DNA of 64,000 bases. It comes from Cytobacillus oceanisediminis (GTDB lineage: Bacteria; Bacillota; Bacilli; Bacillales; Cytobacillaceae). Where the stretch lies: contig NZ_VLKI01000002.1 in NCBI RefSeq assembly GCF_007830235.1, positions 215,962-279,961 on the forward strand. Direction: 5' to 3'. Shown one piece after another: positions 17,182-25,808 of this stretch. Under the pieces are notes generated by a model. It searched no databases, was not told where the DNA came from, and worked only from the letters and a program-made list of their open reading frames with translations. A program made the position numbers and the translations under genes. Within the stretch, counting starts at the first letter, position 1; every line of letters starts with the position of its first letter.

Positions 17182-18609
17182 TTATGCTTCCTTTTTTAAT
17201 GCTGGCTGTTCCTCTGCTTCCCAGCATTCCGCATTTTTGAGACCATCGATATTGGAAACGGAAAAGACTGGATTTTTTCCTGCTTTCTTCTGCTTCTGAT
17301 AATCATTTAAGGCGGCAAAAGCAATTTTCCCCAACAAGGCTATCGCAACCAGATTAATCACAGCCATGATGCCCATGAAGACATCAGCCAGGCTCCATAC
17401 TGTTTCAAGCGAAGCCAGAGAACCAAACGCCACCATCCCGATTACGGCAAGACGGTATATGGTCAGCCAAACTCTGCCTGGTTTTATAAATTCAATGTTT
17501 GACTCACCATAGTAGTAATTGCCGACGATCGAACTGAATGCGAACAGCAAAATAAGAATGGCGATAAAAACCGCTGCCCATGGCCCGATTTCGGTATTTA
17601 AAGCAGATTGAGTCAGAACGATGCCGTTAGATTCGGCGGATTTATAAACACCCGATAATAAAATGATAAATGCTGTACAGCTGCAAATGACCAGTGTATC
17701 AACGAAAACGCCAAGTGACTGGATGAGGCCTTGTTTTACAGGATGGCTTACATCTGCAGTGGCTGCAGCATTCGGGGCACTTCCCATGCCGGCCTCATTC
17801 GAAAAGAGTCCACGTTTAATGCCTAGCATCATGGCCGCTCCGAATCCGCCGCCAACCGCTTCATTTAATCCGAAAGCACTTTGGAAAATAAGGGAGAATA
17901 CTTGAGGGAGCTCTCCGAAATTTTTGATCATCACGTAAGCAGCTAAAAGGATGTACATACCGGCCATAGGGGGAACCATCCATTCAGCTGCTTTGGCAAT
18001 ACGTTTAATGCCGCCGAAAATGATGAAGGCTGTAACGGCTGTAATCCCAAGACCTGTCCAATACATATCAAAACCAAACGCATGATGAAATGCATTTGTA
18101 ACCGTATTCGCTTGAACGGAGTTAAAAGCAAGTCCGAATGTGACGCTGATTATCATCGCAAATAGAACGCCCATCCAGCGGGCATTCAAAGCTTTTTCCA
18201 TGTAATAAGCAGGACCGCCGCGGAATGTCCCTGATTTTTTATCTTTTACCTTATAAATTTGGGCTAATGTCGATTCAACAAAAGCGGATGAGGACCCGAT
18301 AAGGGCAATTAACCACATCCAAAATACCGCGCCAGGTCCGCCGAAAGAAATTGCTATGGCAACACCTGCCAAATTGCCCGTGCCCACACGGGAAGCGGTA
18401 CTGATACAAAAAGCCTGGAAGGATGAGACACCTTTCTTTTTTACCGCCCCTTCACCCAATAGCCGCAACATTTCACCGATCATGCGAAATTGGACAAACT
18501 TTGTCCGGACAGTAAAATAAAGCCCGAGACCAATTAGCATGATGATGAGCACATAACTCCATAGAAAATGGCTAAAGTCTGCAGTCAGCCAGTTGATTAC
18601 TTCTTCCAT
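17182..18609 (-). CDS. glnT: GlnT-like AGCS sodium:amino-acid symporter
   Basis: Inner-membrane sodium-coupled transporter of the alanine/glycine:cation symporter family, 475 aa with about ten hydrophobic segments. The motifs GTGNLAGVAIAISFGGPGA, GGPAYYMEK and GLFSNEAGMGSAPNAAA are characteristic. The pairing with glutaminase upstream and a GlnJ/GlnL-type two-component system next door matches B. subtilis glsA-glnT, so glutamine is the likely substrate. A ribosome site AGGGGG lies 9 nt before the ATG. Confidence 0.9.
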   Translation of the reverse strand: MEEVINWLTADFSHFLWSYVLIIMLIGLGLYFTVRTKFVQFRMIGEMLRLLGEGAVKKKGVSSFQAFCISTASRVGTGNLAGVAIAISFGGPGAVFWMWLIALIGSSSAFVESTLAQIYKVKDKKSGTFRGGPAYYMEKALNARWMGVLFAMIISVTFGLAFNSVQANTVTNAFHHAFGFDMYWTGLGITAVTAFIIFGGIKRIAKAAEWMVPPMAGMYILLAAYVMIKNFGELPQVFSLIFQSAFGLNEAVGGGFGAAMMLGIKRGLFSNEAGMGSAPNAAATADVSHPVKQGLIQSLGVFVDTLVICSCTAFIILLSGVYKSAESNGIVLTQSALNTEIGPWAAVFIAILILLFAFSSIVGNYYYGESNIEFIKPGRVWLTIYRLAVIGMVAFGSLASLETVWSLADVFMGIMAVINLVAIALLGKIAFAALNDYQKQKKAGKNPVFSVSNIDGLKNAECWEAEEQPALKKEA

Positions 18610-18737
18610 AAATTTAATCCCCCTATTTCCTTTAATTTGAATGAATCTATCAATGCCAAATATAAAATTGCTTCCTTGCTAAACAGCAAACTGCCAGTCC
18701 CATCCCGAAGAGCTTTTTGTCTGCTGAATGATCCATT

Positions 18738-19730
18738 CTAGAAAATGCTTAAATCCCATTTTTCTGCCATATGTCTCAATAACATGACGCCTGCCAGGCT
18801 ATTTCCATATTCATCGATAGCTGGACCATAAATCCCAATTCCACATCCATCCTGAAATGGTACTTCGTTCCGATTCCTTGGAGGGACCAGTGCCATTATG
18901 CCTCCGGAAACACCGCTCTTTGCAGGTATTCCGACGAATGCGGCAAATTTGCCCGAAGAATTGTACATTCCGCACGTAAGCATTAAACTTTTGGTTAATC
19001 GGGCCACTTCTTTAGGAATCAGTTGTTCTTTGCGGATTGGATGGCAGCCGTCATGAGCCAGAATTAACCCGATCATGGCGATGTCTTCTGAGTTGACCTG
19101 GATGGAACATTGCTTTAAGTAAACCTCTAAAGCATCCTCGACCTCTAATTCTAAATAGCCCGTTTCTTTTAAATAATAGGCTAATGCCCGATTCCGATGA
19201 GCCGTTTTCCATTCCGATCGAAACACTTCTTCATTAATTGCCGGCCGTTTTCCCAGCATGTTTTCCAGTAATTTTAATAAAAAATCTAATTTATCCTGCG
19301 GTGATTCCCCGGGCAGAAGGGAGGATACCGTAATGGCTCCAGCATTAATCATGGGATTAAAAGGCTTTCCCGGTTTATGCATCTCTAAGCGGATAATCGA
19401 GTTGAAGGGATCTCCAGTCGGTTCAACATCCACTCTTTCTAGTACATATGAAATGCCGCGGCCTATGCAGGCAGCCATAAAACTGAATACTTTTGAGATG
19501 CTCTGTAACGTAAAAAAGGCATTCCAATCTCCTGATTTTATAACCGTTCCATCAGGTCTAATGATACAAACGCCCAACTCCGAAGGATTTGTATTTGCCA
19601 GAGCTGGAATATAGTCTGCACATTTTCCTTCAGCAGCAAAGGAACGGCAATAAGCGACCCATTCATCGAGGCTATTCATCTGCAGACAGCCTGATGGTTG
19701 GCTCTCCTGATTAATCGTCATATCGAACAT
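18738..19730 (-). CDS. glsA: Glutaminase
   Basis: Hydrolyses glutamine to glutamate and ammonia. It is a serine-dependent, beta-lactamase-like enzyme: the catalytic S-x-x-K is in FTLQSISKVFSF, and FNPMINAGAITVSSLL and SGVSGGIMALVP are conserved. Of 330 aa, slightly longer than typical because of an N-terminal extension; an internal Met four codons in (MTINQ) is an alternative start. It lies upstream of glnT on the same strand with a 128-nt gap. Both are likely induced by glutamine through GlnL and repressed by CcpA through the cre at 19910. Confidence 0.94.
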   Translation of the reverse strand: MFDMTINQESQPSGCLQMNSLDEWVAYCRSFAAEGKCADYIPALANTNPSELGVCIIRPDGTVIKSGDWNAFFTLQSISKVFSFMAACIGRGISYVLERVDVEPTGDPFNSIIRLEMHKPGKPFNPMINAGAITVSSLLPGESPQDKLDFLLKLLENMLGKRPAINEEVFRSEWKTAHRNRALAYYLKETGYLELEVEDALEVYLKQCSIQVNSEDIAMIGLILAHDGCHPIRKEQLIPKEVARLTKSLMLTCGMYNSSGKFAAFVGIPAKSGVSGGIMALVPPRNRNEVPFQDGCGIGIYGPAIDEYGNSLAGVMLLRHMAEKWDLSIF

Positions 19731-19889
19731 TAAGGTTTACCCTCTCTTTCTATGATTTTGTTTCGGTGGAAAGGATGTGGAAAGGCTAATCTTGATCGTG
19801 TAAAAACTGCTATCCAGTTTTTGCAGGTTTTTGAATGGCCGGAACCGCTCCGGCTTTACGTTAAGTATGGAAACCAGACTTTTTTTAGT

Positions 19890-19940
19890 GTTCTGATAAT
19901 TTCCGATGAATGGAAACGCTTCCACCTTTGTTCTGATTAT
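19890..19940. promoter_or_regulatory. Perfect cre flanked by direct repeats in glsA/glnJ intergenic region
   Basis: ATGGAAACGCTTCCA (19910-19924) matches every defined position of the cre consensus WTGNAANCGNWNNCW. It lies between two direct repeats, GTTCTGATAAT (19890-19900) and GTTCTGATTAT (19930-19940), whose starts are exactly 40 bp apart. The repeats are candidate sites for the response regulator GlnL. The remainder of 19731-20088 contains a GCCGGA/TCCGGC hairpin near 19839-19856 and no gene. Confidence 0.7.
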
Positions 19941-20088
19941 GATATATTCCAAACTACAGAATCAGACGAAAAGTGACGAAAAATCCTTTGCATTTTGTAA
20001 ATTTAATAGATTGAATATAAAAAATACATTGTATAGATGCCGAGGGGAATGTATACTGATTTTCAGCAAAAAGGGGAAGTGGTGATTT

Positions 20089-21396
20089 TTGAATAGCCGT
20101 TTTATTGTAAAAAATGAAATGTATATGCTGGTCCTCATGGTGATGATCGTGCCATTGGCAGGTGAATTGAATTTTTATCCTTTTAATCAAACGTTTCGGA
20201 TCAGCTTTGGAGCACCTGCTTTCTTTTTCTTTTTATTGCTGTTCCGAAAAATGCCAGCGGTTCTGCCGGGTTTTTTGACTGCTGCCGCGGTCGTTGGATT
20301 TCGTATATTGATAGACTTGATTGTCCTGGATCATTTTGATTGGACCTCCGCCTTTCAAGCCCATATCGCCAGTTTTTTCTTTTATTTCACCTTTTCTTGT
20401 CTCGTTAATGCTGCAAAAATCAGCCGTTTTTATAATCGGCCGCTGATCATCGGAGTACTGGGCATTCCAATTGAAGTCTTGTCCGACTTGGCGGAGCTGA
20501 TCGCGCAATATTTTATATTGGGAACAACCATAACGGCAACGGCGCTAAACGGAATTATGGTCATCGCGATGTCGCACAGCTTTATTGTTATAAGCTTTTT
20601 CAATATGCTGAGTCTGTATGAGGCACAGTCGAGGGAAAGGGAAATCCGGAAGCAGAATGAACAATTGCTGATGCTCATTTCCAATCTATATGAGGAATCG
20701 GTCTATTTAAAAAAGACACTGAAAAATACTGAAAATATTACGAAAAAATCGTATGATTTATACAAAAGTTTAAACGGTTGGATCGATAAACAGGGTTCTG
20801 TCCCGGTTGGGGAATATCGCCAAAAAGCTTTGGAAATCGCTGGTGAAGTACATGAAGTGAAAAAAGATAACCAGCGTATTTTTTCTGGCCTTTCAAAACT
20901 CATTTCGGATAAAAGCATCGCCGATTATATGGACGTGCATGAACTGGTGAATATCATCGTGCGGGCAAATGAGAAATATGCAGATTTATTAGGAAAAGAC
21001 ATTAAATTCGTGAAAACAGTTAAACAGACGCATCCTCATTACCATGTGTTCACCGTCCTATCGATTATCAACAATGTCGTCGCAAACGCGGCAGAAGCGA
21101 TCGGAAATAAGGGAATTATCAATATTAGTATCGACAGGCATGGTCATTTGGTTGAATTCATGATTAGCGATAATGGCCCCGGAATTCCGCCTAAGCATAA
21201 AGCTTTATTATTCAAGCCGGGATTTACAACGAAGTATGACCATGCCGGCAACCCATCAACGGGGATTGGGCTATCCTATGTAAAGGAAATTGTCGAACAG
21301 CTTGATGGGGACATCACCTTCCATGAAGGGTCAGGAGGAAGAGGGCTGATTTTTATTATCCGCATACCGATTAATCAATTAGTTGATAAAGGGTGA
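20089..21396 (+). CDS. glnJ: GlnJ-like membrane sensor kinase
   Basis: Histidine kinase paired with GlnL, expected to sense glutamine. About five or six hydrophobic segments occupy residues 8-185, with no extracellular domain. A coiled coil follows (about 185-235), then a probable phospho-acceptor His in AGEVHEVKKDNQRIFSG and a C-terminal ATPase with NNVVANAAEAI, DNGPGIP and STGIGLSY. TTG 20089 is preceded by AAGTGGTGA. The 435-aa length and arrangement match B. subtilis GlnJ (YcbA). It is transcribed divergently from glsA. Confidence 0.88.
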   Translation: MNSRFIVKNEMYMLVLMVMIVPLAGELNFYPFNQTFRISFGAPAFFFFLLLFRKMPAVLPGFLTAAAVVGFRILIDLIVLDHFDWTSAFQAHIASFFFYFTFSCLVNAAKISRFYNRPLIIGVLGIPIEVLSDLAELIAQYFILGTTITATALNGIMVIAMSHSFIVISFFNMLSLYEAQSREREIRKQNEQLLMLISNLYEESVYLKKTLKNTENITKKSYDLYKSLNGWIDKQGSVPVGEYRQKALEIAGEVHEVKKDNQRIFSGLSKLISDKSIADYMDVHELVNIIVRANEKYADLLGKDIKFVKTVKQTHPHYHVFTVLSIINNVVANAAEAIGNKGIINISIDRHGHLVEFMISDNGPGIPPKHKALLFKPGFTTKYDHAGNPSTGIGLSYVKEIVEQLDGDITFHEGSGGRGLIFIIRIPINQLVDKG

Positions 21397-21401
21397 TTGT
21401 G

Positions 21402-22337
21402 ATGCTTTTTTATATAACAGACGATGATGAAGCAGTTCGATCCATGCTCTCCCAAATCATTGAAGATGAGGATCTTGGCGAGGTTGCCGGGGAAGCTGAA
21501 GACGGCTCATTGCTGAATGGGCCGATGCTGCTATTGAAGAACATCGATATTTTATTAATTGATTTGTTAATGCCGGTTCAGGACGGAATAGAGACGATAC
21601 GTCAAATAAAGCCGGCATTCAAGGGGAAAACGATCATGATTTCACAAGTCGAATCAAAAGAATTAATCGGTGAAGCCTATTCACTTGGCATTGAATACTA
21701 TATAACAAAACCGATCAACAGGATTGAGGTCATTACCGTCATCAGGAAGGTGATCGAACGTATTCGATTAGAACGATCGATTCAAGATATTCAAAAATCA
21801 CTGCATAATGTGTTGTCTTTCGATCAAGTTAAGGAGCGGCATGACCTGCCGCATAACAAAAAAAATATAAGAACTTCCGGTCAGTTTCTTTTGTCCGAAC
21901 TGGGGATAGCGGGTGAAAACGGGAGTAAAGATTTACTGGATATACTGGATTATTTAGTTCAATACGAACAGGAGCATATGCTTGAAAAAGGATTTCCACC
22001 CCTGAAAGAGATCTTTTTGAACCTTGCTAAAAGAAAACTTGGCGCAACACAGACAGAGCAGGAATTAAAAAAAGAGATCAAAGCATCTGAACAACGGGTG
22101 CGCAGAGCGATTTACCAATCCTTGAATCATTTGGCTTCACTGGGTCTAACCGATTTTTCAAACCTGAAGTTTGAAAGCTACGCGTCCAAATTCTTTGATT
22201 TTACAAGTGTCAGGAAAAAGATGACAGATTTAAAGCATGATTCAAAACCAACATCCTCCCCAACTCGAATCAATACCAAAAAATTTATTCAAGTTCTCTA
22301 TTTTGAAGCAAAACTTCTATATTCGGAGCCGAATTAA
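21402..22337 (+). CDS. glnL: GlnL-like response regulator
   Basis: Two-component regulator of glutamine use. The receiver domain (about residues 1-120) has YITDDDEAVRS, the acceptor Asp in ILLIDLLMPVQDGIETIRQI and the Lys of YYITKPINRIE. The C-terminal half is a YcbB-type DNA-binding domain (RAIYQSLNHLASLGLTDFSN). ATG 21402 follows AAGGGTGA and begins 5 nt after the kinase stop; GTG 21393 overlaps the kinase end and its own ribosome site. The length of 311 aa matches B. subtilis GlnL. Confidence 0.9.
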   Translation: MLFYITDDDEAVRSMLSQIIEDEDLGEVAGEAEDGSLLNGPMLLLKNIDILLIDLLMPVQDGIETIRQIKPAFKGKTIMISQVESKELIGEAYSLGIEYYITKPINRIEVITVIRKVIERIRLERSIQDIQKSLHNVLSFDQVKERHDLPHNKKNIRTSGQFLLSELGIAGENGSKDLLDILDYLVQYEQEHMLEKGFPPLKEIFLNLAKRKLGATQTEQELKKEIKASEQRVRRAIYQSLNHLASLGLTDFSNLKFESYASKFFDFTSVRKKMTDLKHDSKPTSSPTRINTKKFIQVLYFEAKLLYSEPN

Positions 22338-22391
22338 GGACCCTTTCAGAAACAGGAAAAGCTCTGGCAGCAGGATGGCCGACATGAACCA

Positions 22392-22425
22392 GAAACCCCC
22401 GTTCGATTTAGCGGACGGGGGTTTC
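22392..22425. terminator. Terminator after glnL
   Basis: GAAACCCCCG (22392-22401) pairs with CGGGGGTTTC (22416-22425). The inner CG/CG pair extends the stem. It has T runs on both sides and lies between convergent genes. Confidence 0.7.
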
Positions 22426-22516
22426 GATTGAACGTATTTTAAGCAAACTGTTTTTGCAAATTTTTAATAGGTTCCTCAATCTTAAGTGCAGTTCAGTCCG
22501 GGCAGCAGTCATCCAT

Positions 22517-22804
22517 TCATTCCTCCAGCACCTTATACTTCTCCTTCAACGACTCCGGTGCCATCTTCACCATCTGCTGGAGAACGAGCGACGTGACGAC
22601 AATATCATCCGTAAAGCCGAATATCGATAGGAAATCGGGCACTAAATCCAGCGGCAGGAAAATATAAAGCAGTCCAGCTGCAATCGGAAACAGTTTTTTG
22701 CCAGTAGAGACCTCTCTTGAGAGAAAGTAGTCTCTCAGGAAGGGCAGGAACTTCCAAAACTTAAATACAAATTTGATGCGTTTGATAAACTTCATCACTT
22801 TCAC
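22517..22804 (-). CDS. YkvA-like DUF1232 membrane protein
   Basis: Small protein (95 aa) of the DUF1232 family. The region of residues 37-75, YIFLPLDLVPDFLSIFGFTD, is the family signature and forms a hydrophobic hairpin; the N-terminus is basic. Function is unknown. The ribosome site AAGGTGA lies 5 nt before the ATG. It is the last of three leftward genes downstream of the Mn riboswitch at 23774-23893, but a 240-nt gap separates it from the next gene upstream. Confidence 0.85.
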   Translation of the reverse strand: MKVMKFIKRIKFVFKFWKFLPFLRDYFLSREVSTGKKLFPIAAGLLYIFLPLDLVPDFLSIFGFTDDIVVTSLVLQQMVKMAPESLKEKYKVLEE

Positions 22805-23045
22805 CTTTTTCTAGTTCATTCGCTGGAAGGGGGCTGCCATTGCCGCCATTTGGATTCTTGGCGGGTTTTTCACTTCAAGTGTGACAGCCGATCAATAACT
22901 GGTTTCAAGTATGCTTCAAAAAGTTAGTATGATAAGCCACTTTTGCAAAGTCGCTGTTTTCAATTGAATACGAATCTCCTCTGTGTGTTATTTTTCTATG
23001 ATAGAGGGGATTATGTTACACCGCGGTTCTTCCTCCTTCGAATCT

Positions 23046-23435
23046 TTAATGTGTGATAATTATTTTATCCAGATCAGCACTTTTGACGCCTTCGTTAAAG
23101 ATCAGCCTCGTTTTAAATTGAAAAGTGCGCTCCGGTGTGGAAGCAGGGATGTCCTTCGGCAATTGAAAGTTAAATTCCATCCGGTTGGTTTCTTCCGACT
23201 CAATTGTTTGTGATGTCAGGATTGTCGCTGAGTCGATCACTTCTTCCGTTTCGTCCGTTAATGTCGTCATAACGAGGTCGCACTCAATTCGTTTGATCTG
23301 CTGCTCGATCGTGCCGCCTTCGATTAGGAAGGTGCCGCTCACATTTTCGCCTGGAGCGTATTCATGCTTTGGCAGCTGCAGGTCAATTTTTGCAGAACCG
23401 ATTCCCAGCATTGACATATATTTTCGCAAAATCAA
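23046..23435 (-). CDS. Spo0M-like arrestin-fold protein, short form
   Basis: Matches the N-terminal half of sporulation-control protein Spo0M: LGIGSAKIDLQLPKHEYAPG, FLIEGGTIEQQIKRIECDL and MEFNFQLPKDIPASTPERTF. Spo0M in B. subtilis is about 258 aa; this protein is 129 aa and stops after the first arrestin-like domain without a frameshift visible downstream, so it seems a genuine single-domain variant. TTG 23435 follows GAGGAGAG. In B. subtilis Spo0M affects sporulation timing and cell-division proteins; whether this short form does is unknown. Confidence 0.75.
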   Translation of the reverse strand: MILRKYMSMLGIGSAKIDLQLPKHEYAPGENVSGTFLIEGGTIEQQIKRIECDLVMTTLTDETEEVIDSATILTSQTIESEETNRMEFNFQLPKDIPASTPERTFQFKTRLIFNEGVKSADLDKIIITH

Positions 23436-23545
23436 TCAAGATCTCTCCTCTTTTGGTGTTGGCGATTGTTCGCCTGATTGTATTAGATATAGTTACGTGA
23501 AGGGGATGAGAAAGTTTCATATTTCCCCAATCTATTATCCGTAAA

Positions 23546-23680
23546 CTACATTGGCTTCACCTTCACATATTTTTCATCCAGTTTCCGTTCGATTTTCTCC
23601 AGCTGTGATCTGTCCTTCATCAGTTCTTCTTTATTTCGTTTGATCAGTTCATCCATTGTATATCTTATTTTCTTCTTCAT
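23546..23680 (-). CDS. FbpB-like small basic protein (44 aa)
   Basis: A 44-residue, highly charged helical protein starting MKKKIRYTMDELIKRNKEEL and ending DEKYVKVKPM. The pattern of a basic start, a DEL-x5-KEELMKD segment and LEKIERKLDEK resembles the FbpB family of small basic proteins, whose founding member in B. subtilis helps the sRNA FsrA repress iron-rich proteins under iron limitation. GGAGGAATAGGAT precedes the ATG. It is the first gene after the yybP-ykoY riboswitch and its terminator (about 55 nt upstream), suggesting manganese-responsive expression. Family assignment is by eye. Confidence 0.65.
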   Translation of the reverse strand: MKKKIRYTMDELIKRNKEELMKDRSQLEKIERKLDEKYVKVKPM

Positions 23681-23732
23681 ATCCTATTCCTCCATTTTAT
23701 AAAGTAAAACGATTCGTTGTGCGGGCCTGTAT

Positions 23733-23767
23733 ACAAAAAGGGCCTTTACCCTGATTGGTAAAGGCCC
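23733..23767 (-). terminator. Second terminator of the riboswitch leader
   Basis: On the minus strand GGGCCTTTACC (from 23767) pairs with GGTAAAGGCCC (to 23740) and is followed by TTTTTG. An 11-bp stem with a 6-nt loop and U-tract makes it a strong rho-independent terminator between the aptamer and the FbpB-like gene. Confidence 0.85.
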
Positions 23768-23773
23768 ATAAAT

Positions 23774-23893
23774 AAAGACCTCTACCGTATTGGTAAAGGT
23801 CTTGCTAACAATTGTTTAGATTGCCAACAAAGCCGAGAGCGTGTGCTCCGTAATGACGACTCTGCTGTAAAAGCTACTCCCCTTTAGGAGAAT
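23774..23893 (-). ncRNA. yybP-ykoY (Mn2+) riboswitch
   Basis: Read on the minus strand: AAAGGGGAGTAGC (complement of 23873-23885), then AGTCGTCATTACGG, then CTCTCGGCTTTGTTGGC, then AAGACCTTTACC (complement of 23792-23803). These are the conserved blocks of the yybP-ykoY manganese riboswitch. The first block closes the P1 stem with CCTTT of the last block. That same last block is the 5' arm of a hairpin with GGTAGAGGTCTTT (complement of 23774-23786), so aptamer and hairpin are mutually exclusive: metal binding should favour read-through. Confidence 0.88.
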
Positions 23894-23914
23894 GACTATT
23901 CAATTTATAGGTAT

Positions 23915-23943
23915 ATCATATAAAAATTTTTTTAAAAAATCAA
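23915..23943 (-). promoter_or_regulatory. Sigma-A promoter for the riboswitch transcript
   Basis: On the minus strand TTGATT (complement of 23938-23943), 17-nt spacer, TATGAT (complement of 23915-23920). The predicted start is about 10-15 nt before the first riboswitch block. Confidence 0.6.
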
Positions 23944-24048
23944 CTAGAAGTTAGAAAATTAGATATGCGAAATAAATACTAACATAATATTTATATAATT
24001 TGCTATAATCAGAATTAACGAATTTAAGACTATATAGAGGTGAATTCC

Positions 24049-25659
24049 ATGAACTTTGATTTTCAGAACCACCCATACGCTTCACAGCGAACGACCGTCA
24101 TGGCGAATAACGGCATGGTTGCCACTTCCCAGCCGCTCGCAGCACAGGCCGGATTGGACATGATGAAAAAAGGCGGAAATGCGATCGATGCAGCGATTGC
24201 AACAGCAGCTGCTCTTACAGTGGTTGAACCGACTTCAAACGGAATCGGCGGCGACGCATTTGCACTTGTTTGGACAAAAGGTGAACTGCACGGATTGAAT
24301 GCCAGCGGTCCGGCGCCAAAGTCGATTTCCATTGAAGCACTAAAGGAAAGAGGCCATGAAAAAATGCCAGTGCACGGCTGGATGCCCGTTACAGTACCTG
24401 GCGCGCCATCCGCATGGGCAGAGCTATCCAAGCGTTTCGGTAAGCTTCCGTTAAAAGAAGTGCTGCAGCCGGCAATTGATTATGCGGAAAGGGGCTATCC
24501 CTTAACGCCGATTCTCGGCAAGTACTGGAAATTTGCTTATAGGAAATTCAAGCAGATTTTTACAGATGATGAATTCCAGCACTGGTTTGAAACCTTTGCA
24601 CCTGATGGAAAGTGTCCTGAAATTGGCGAAGTGTGGCGCTCAGAAGGGCATGCCGCTACTTTAAGATCCATTGGCGAAACAGACGGCGAAAGCTTTTACC
24701 GCGGTGAAATTGCTGATAAAATCGACGCTTTTTCCAAAAAATATAATGCATTTTTATCCAAAGAAGATCTAGCTGGTTTTAAAGCGGAGTGGGTTGATCC
24801 AATTAAGGTCCATTACCGCGGCTATGATGTGTGGGAAATCCCGCCGAACGGCCAGGGGCTTGTGGCTCTGCTGGGCTTAAATATCGCCAAAGGCTTTGAG
24901 TTTGGTGCTAAAGATACGGTGGATACATACCACAAGCAAATCGAGGCTATGAAGTTAGCTTTCACTGATGGAAAGGCGTTTATTACGGATCCATCTGATA
25001 TGAGAGTAACGGTTGAAGAATTGCTTTCTGAGCAATATGGCGAATCCCGCCGCAGCGAAATTGGCGACGAAGCTCTAAAACCGGAACCATACCAGCCGCC
25101 AAGCGGAGGTACTGTATACCTTGCAGCTGCGGACAGCGAAGGCAATATGGTTTCGTTCATCCAGAGTAACTACATGGGCTTTGGTTCAGGGCTTGTTGTT
25201 CCGGGAACAGGTATTGCGCTGCAAAACCGCGGACACGATTTCTCGCTTGATCCTGAGCACCATAACGCACTGAAGCCAGGCAAGAAAACGTATCACACGA
25301 TTATCCCTGGATTCCTGACAAAAGACGGCGAAGCAGTTGGGCCGTTCGGCGTTATGGGAGGCTACATGCAGCCGCAGGGCCATATGCAGGTGGTCATGAA
25401 CACAGTTGACTTCCATCTGAACCCGCAGGCCGCATTGGATGCACCAAGATGGCAGTGGATTGAAGGCAAAAAGGTTCAAGTGGAACCGAACTTCCCTAAC
25501 CATATTGCCCAGGCTCTTGCACGCAAAGGGCATCAAATTGAAGTAACCGTTGATACCGGCGGATTCGGCCGCGGCCAAATCATCTGGCGTGACCCGAAAA
25601 CCGGCGTCCTTATGGGCGGAACCGAGCCGCGCACAGATGGCAGCATTGCTGCTTGGTAA
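24049..25659 (+). CDS. Gamma-glutamyltransferase family protein (YwrD-like)
   Basis: Ntn-hydrolase of 536 aa related to gamma-glutamyltransferases, closest in context to B. subtilis ywrD, which also neighbours chromate transporters. Conserved features are MVATSQPLAAQAGLDMMKKG, GGNAIDAA, the autoprocessing/nucleophile region SGGTVYLAAADSEGNMVSF with Thr355, and GVMGGYMQPQGHMQVV. It has no signal peptide, unlike secreted GGTs, so it acts in the cytoplasm. ATG 24049 follows AGAGGTG; GTG 24040 overlaps it. The substrate is uncertain. Confidence 0.9.
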   Translation: MNFDFQNHPYASQRTTVMANNGMVATSQPLAAQAGLDMMKKGGNAIDAAIATAAALTVVEPTSNGIGGDAFALVWTKGELHGLNASGPAPKSISIEALKERGHEKMPVHGWMPVTVPGAPSAWAELSKRFGKLPLKEVLQPAIDYAERGYPLTPILGKYWKFAYRKFKQIFTDDEFQHWFETFAPDGKCPEIGEVWRSEGHAATLRSIGETDGESFYRGEIADKIDAFSKKYNAFLSKEDLAGFKAEWVDPIKVHYRGYDVWEIPPNGQGLVALLGLNIAKGFEFGAKDTVDTYHKQIEAMKLAFTDGKAFITDPSDMRVTVEELLSEQYGESRRSEIGDEALKPEPYQPPSGGTVYLAAADSEGNMVSFIQSNYMGFGSGLVVPGTGIALQNRGHDFSLDPEHHNALKPGKKTYHTIIPGFLTKDGEAVGPFGVMGGYMQPQGHMQVVMNTVDFHLNPQAALDAPRWQWIEGKKVQVEPNFPNHIAQALARKGHQIEVTVDTGGFGRGQIIWRDPKTGVLMGGTEPRTDGSIAAW

Positions 25660-25808
25660 TAAAAAACGATAGAGCAACTCGCATATAAGAGTAAAATAAC
25701 CATATAACAGGTACTGGGGAGCGGAAAAGAAAGCCGCTCCTTCACCTGCTTTTTCCGGATAGGAGACAGGGAAGTACCAACACGATCAATGAAAAGAGGT
25801 GTTGCATC

